Origin: Thalassotalea_E sp964620605
GTDB lineage: Bacteria; Pseudomonadota; Gammaproteobacteria; Enterobacterales; Alteromonadaceae
Length of the DNA: 64,000 bases
Reading direction: 5' to 3'
Assembly (NCBI GenBank): GCA_964620605.1
Contig: CAZUHQ010000003.1
Coordinates: 21,565-85,564, forward strand
Numbering within the stretch: position 1 is the first letter of the stretch; each line of letters opens with the position of its first letter. Under the pieces are notes generated by a model, which was given only the letters and a program-made list of their open reading frames with translations, did no database searches and was not told the origin of the DNA. This document shows, piece after piece, positions 62,566 through 64,000 of this stretch. A program made the translations under genes and the position numbers.

Positions 62566-63081
62566 TTAGGCGTTGGCCTTGGCTAAACGTGCTTCTTTTT
62601 CGAGTTTAGTTTGGATGCGTTTGCGTTTAAGTGGTGATAAATAATCAACAAATAAGATGCCGTTAAGGTGATCCAGTTCGTGTTGAATACAAATAGCGAG
62701 TAATTCTTCGCCGTCCAGTTCAAATTCTTTACCGTCGCGATCGAGTGCTCTGACTGTCACTTGGGTGTGGCGATCAACCTTGGCATAGCTGCCAGGTACA
62801 GATAAACAGCCTTCCTCATTGATCATGGTTTCATCATTTTTCTTGATGATTTCCGGGTTGATCAGCACATAGGATTGTTCTTTGTTTTCGGAAACATCAA
62901 TGACGACGATGCGTTGATGAATATTAACCTGGGTTGCCGCCAGGCCAACGCCGTTTTCCGCGTACATGGTTTCAAACATGTCATCGACAATTTGTCGAAT
63001 GTTGTCATCAACGATTTCAACGGGTTTTGCTTTAGTTCTTAATCTCGGATCTGGAAATGTTAAAACGTCTAATATAGCCAT
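62566..63081 (-). CDS. def: Peptide deformylase
   Basis: A 171-residue metalloenzyme removing the formyl group from nascent proteins. All three motifs are present: GVGLAATQ, EGCLSVPG with the metal Cys, and QHELDHLNG with the His ligands. It heads the def-fmt-rsmB-trkA operon, divergent from the LysM gene. Confidence 0.98.
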   Translation of the reverse strand: MAILDVLTFPDPRLRTKAKPVEIVDDNIRQIVDDMFETMYAENGVGLAATQVNIHQRIVVIDVSENKEQSYVLINPEIIKKNDETMINEEGCLSVPGSYAKVDRHTQVTVRALDRDGKEFELDGEELLAICIQHELDHLNGILFVDYLSPLKRKRIQTKLEKEARLAKANA

Positions 63082-63197
63082 AATTTTTCAAAAGAATTCG
63101 CGAAATTTCGCATAGAGTGTTATGTTTCAATTTTAGCCACTAAATAAAATTAATCCTAGTGATTTAGGTTAATTGCGACAAGAATAGGCAGGTTAGT

Positions 63198-64000
63198 ATG
63201 TTAAAAAGAGTCTTAATAACGCTATTTTCTATTATTTTGCCTTGGACTGCTCTTGCTGATGTATTGCGGTTAGCACCAGATGCGCCTGATTTCTATGTAG
63301 TGAAAAAAGGTGATACCTTATGGGATATCTCAGGGACGTTTTTACAGCAACCCTGGTTATGGCCAAAACTATGGCGTATTAACCCTGAAATTGAAAACCC
63401 TCATTTGATCTATCCGGGTGATAAGTTAGCTTTGGTTTACGACTCTCAAGGTCAACCGATGTTGGTAAAAGAGAATCTTAAGCCGGTATTAAAATGGTCT
63501 CCTCAAATTAGAAGCCAATTAAAAGATCAAAGCCCGATCGAGACTATTTCGCTTGATGTGTTGTCACCATTTTTGAAATACGACACTGTATTGTCTCCGC
63601 AAGAACTTGATAATTCACCATATGTACTGGGTAGCGATGAAGGTTATAAATCGAGTGTTACCGGGTTTAAAATCTATGTTAATGGTGATTTACAAGTTGA
63701 CCAGTCTTACGGTATTTATCAGAAAGAAGAAGCGATTATTGCTGACGATGGTCAAACCGTGATCGGCTATTATGCCCGATTACTGGGTTCTGGTAAGGCA
63801 ATCAGAGCCGGTAATGTCGCAGAAAAAGTTCCGGCAACTTTATATCTGGAAGGCGTGACCAGAGAGTTACGTTCAGGGGCTATTGTTAAACCGGTAAACG
63901 AAGGACAAATGCTACCGTCATTTTTTAACATGCAGGCAGCTAATGTTGAGATTCACGGTAAAATCATAAAATCCTCCAATGGCAATCGGGAATTCGGTAA
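63198..64000 (+). CDS. LysM-domain exported protein, partial
   Basis: It starts at the ATG 63198 (AGG upstream) and runs off the window end; 267 residues are visible. A signal peptide (about 1-20, cleavage after LALA-type TALA) is followed by one LysM domain (about 33-79: YVVKKGDTLWDIS, ending LIYPGDKLAL). LysM binds peptidoglycan. The remainder has no motif that I recognise. A gene of this type next to def and before dprA is common in related bacteria, so dprA may follow outside the window (inference). Confidence 0.88.
   Translation, partial: MLKRVLITLFSIILPWTALADVLRLAPDAPDFYVVKKGDTLWDISGTFLQQPWLWPKLWRINPEIENPHLIYPGDKLALVYDSQGQPMLVKENLKPVLKWSPQIRSQLKDQSPIETISLDVLSPFLKYDTVLSPQELDNSPYVLGSDEGYKSSVTGFKIYVNGDLQVDQSYGIYQKEEAIIADDGQTVIGYYARLLGSGKAIRAGNVAEKVPATLYLEGVTRELRSGAIVKPVNEGQMLPSFFNMQAANVEIHGKIIKSSNGNREFG

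Overview
The window is the replication-origin region of a marine gammaproteobacterium. Gene order and protein type suggest the Alteromonadales, most likely Colwelliaceae (Colwellia/Thalassotalea type). This assignment is inferred from synteny and general sequence character, not from a search. It is almost entirely chromosomal core, with one accessory island and a few lineage-specific genes.

Layout. 1-706 is the start of an unrecognised membrane protein (minus strand, cut by the window edge). 802-10777 is a four-gene minus-strand envelope and signalling operon: a TPR/outer-membrane barrel protein, a FecR-domain protein, a giant cadherin-like and beta-propeller lipoprotein, and a CHASE2 class III nucleotide cyclase. 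10961-19032 is an accessory island beside the 3' end of glmS, the classical attTn7 hotspot. It holds a TnsA relic and a plus-strand type I restriction-modification locus (small regulator, hsdM, hsdS, a REP-associated tyrosine transposase with its hairpin repeats, rhuM, hsdR). The locus looks dead: hsdM has an in-frame TAA, hsdR is frameshifted by a perfect 10-bp tandem duplication, and hsdS carries a REP hairpin in its linker and runs into REP repeats at its end.

19106-38668 (minus) carries glmS with a DeoR regulator, glmU, a di-iron MBL/ODP protein paired with a short MCP-like helical protein, the complete F1Fo ATP synthase operon (atpIBEFHAGDC), parB-parA-rsmG-mnmG, oriC (between mnmG and mioC, with DnaA boxes and dense GATC), mioC and mnmE. 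38888-41280 (minus) is yidC-yidD-rnpA-rpmH. Divergently, 41736-50997 (plus) is dnaA-dnaN-recF-gyrB-glyQ-glyS. Two perfect parS palindromes lie inside recF, the cognate sites expected for the ParAB pair encoded nearby.

51127-64000 holds tusA and a barrel-SPOR protein (minus), slt, pepQ-yigZ-trkH (plus), a PEP-CTERM protein (plus), def-fmt-rsmB-trkA (minus) and the start of a LysM protein (plus). TrkH and TrkA, the channel and regulatory subunits of one K+ uptake system, lie convergently around the PEP-CTERM gene. No tRNA, rRNA or CRISPR array was recognised.

The best leads are the decaying restriction system with readable lesions, the TnsA relic, the CHASE2/FecR/giant-lipoprotein operon, and the ODP/MCP-like pair next to the ATP synthase genes.
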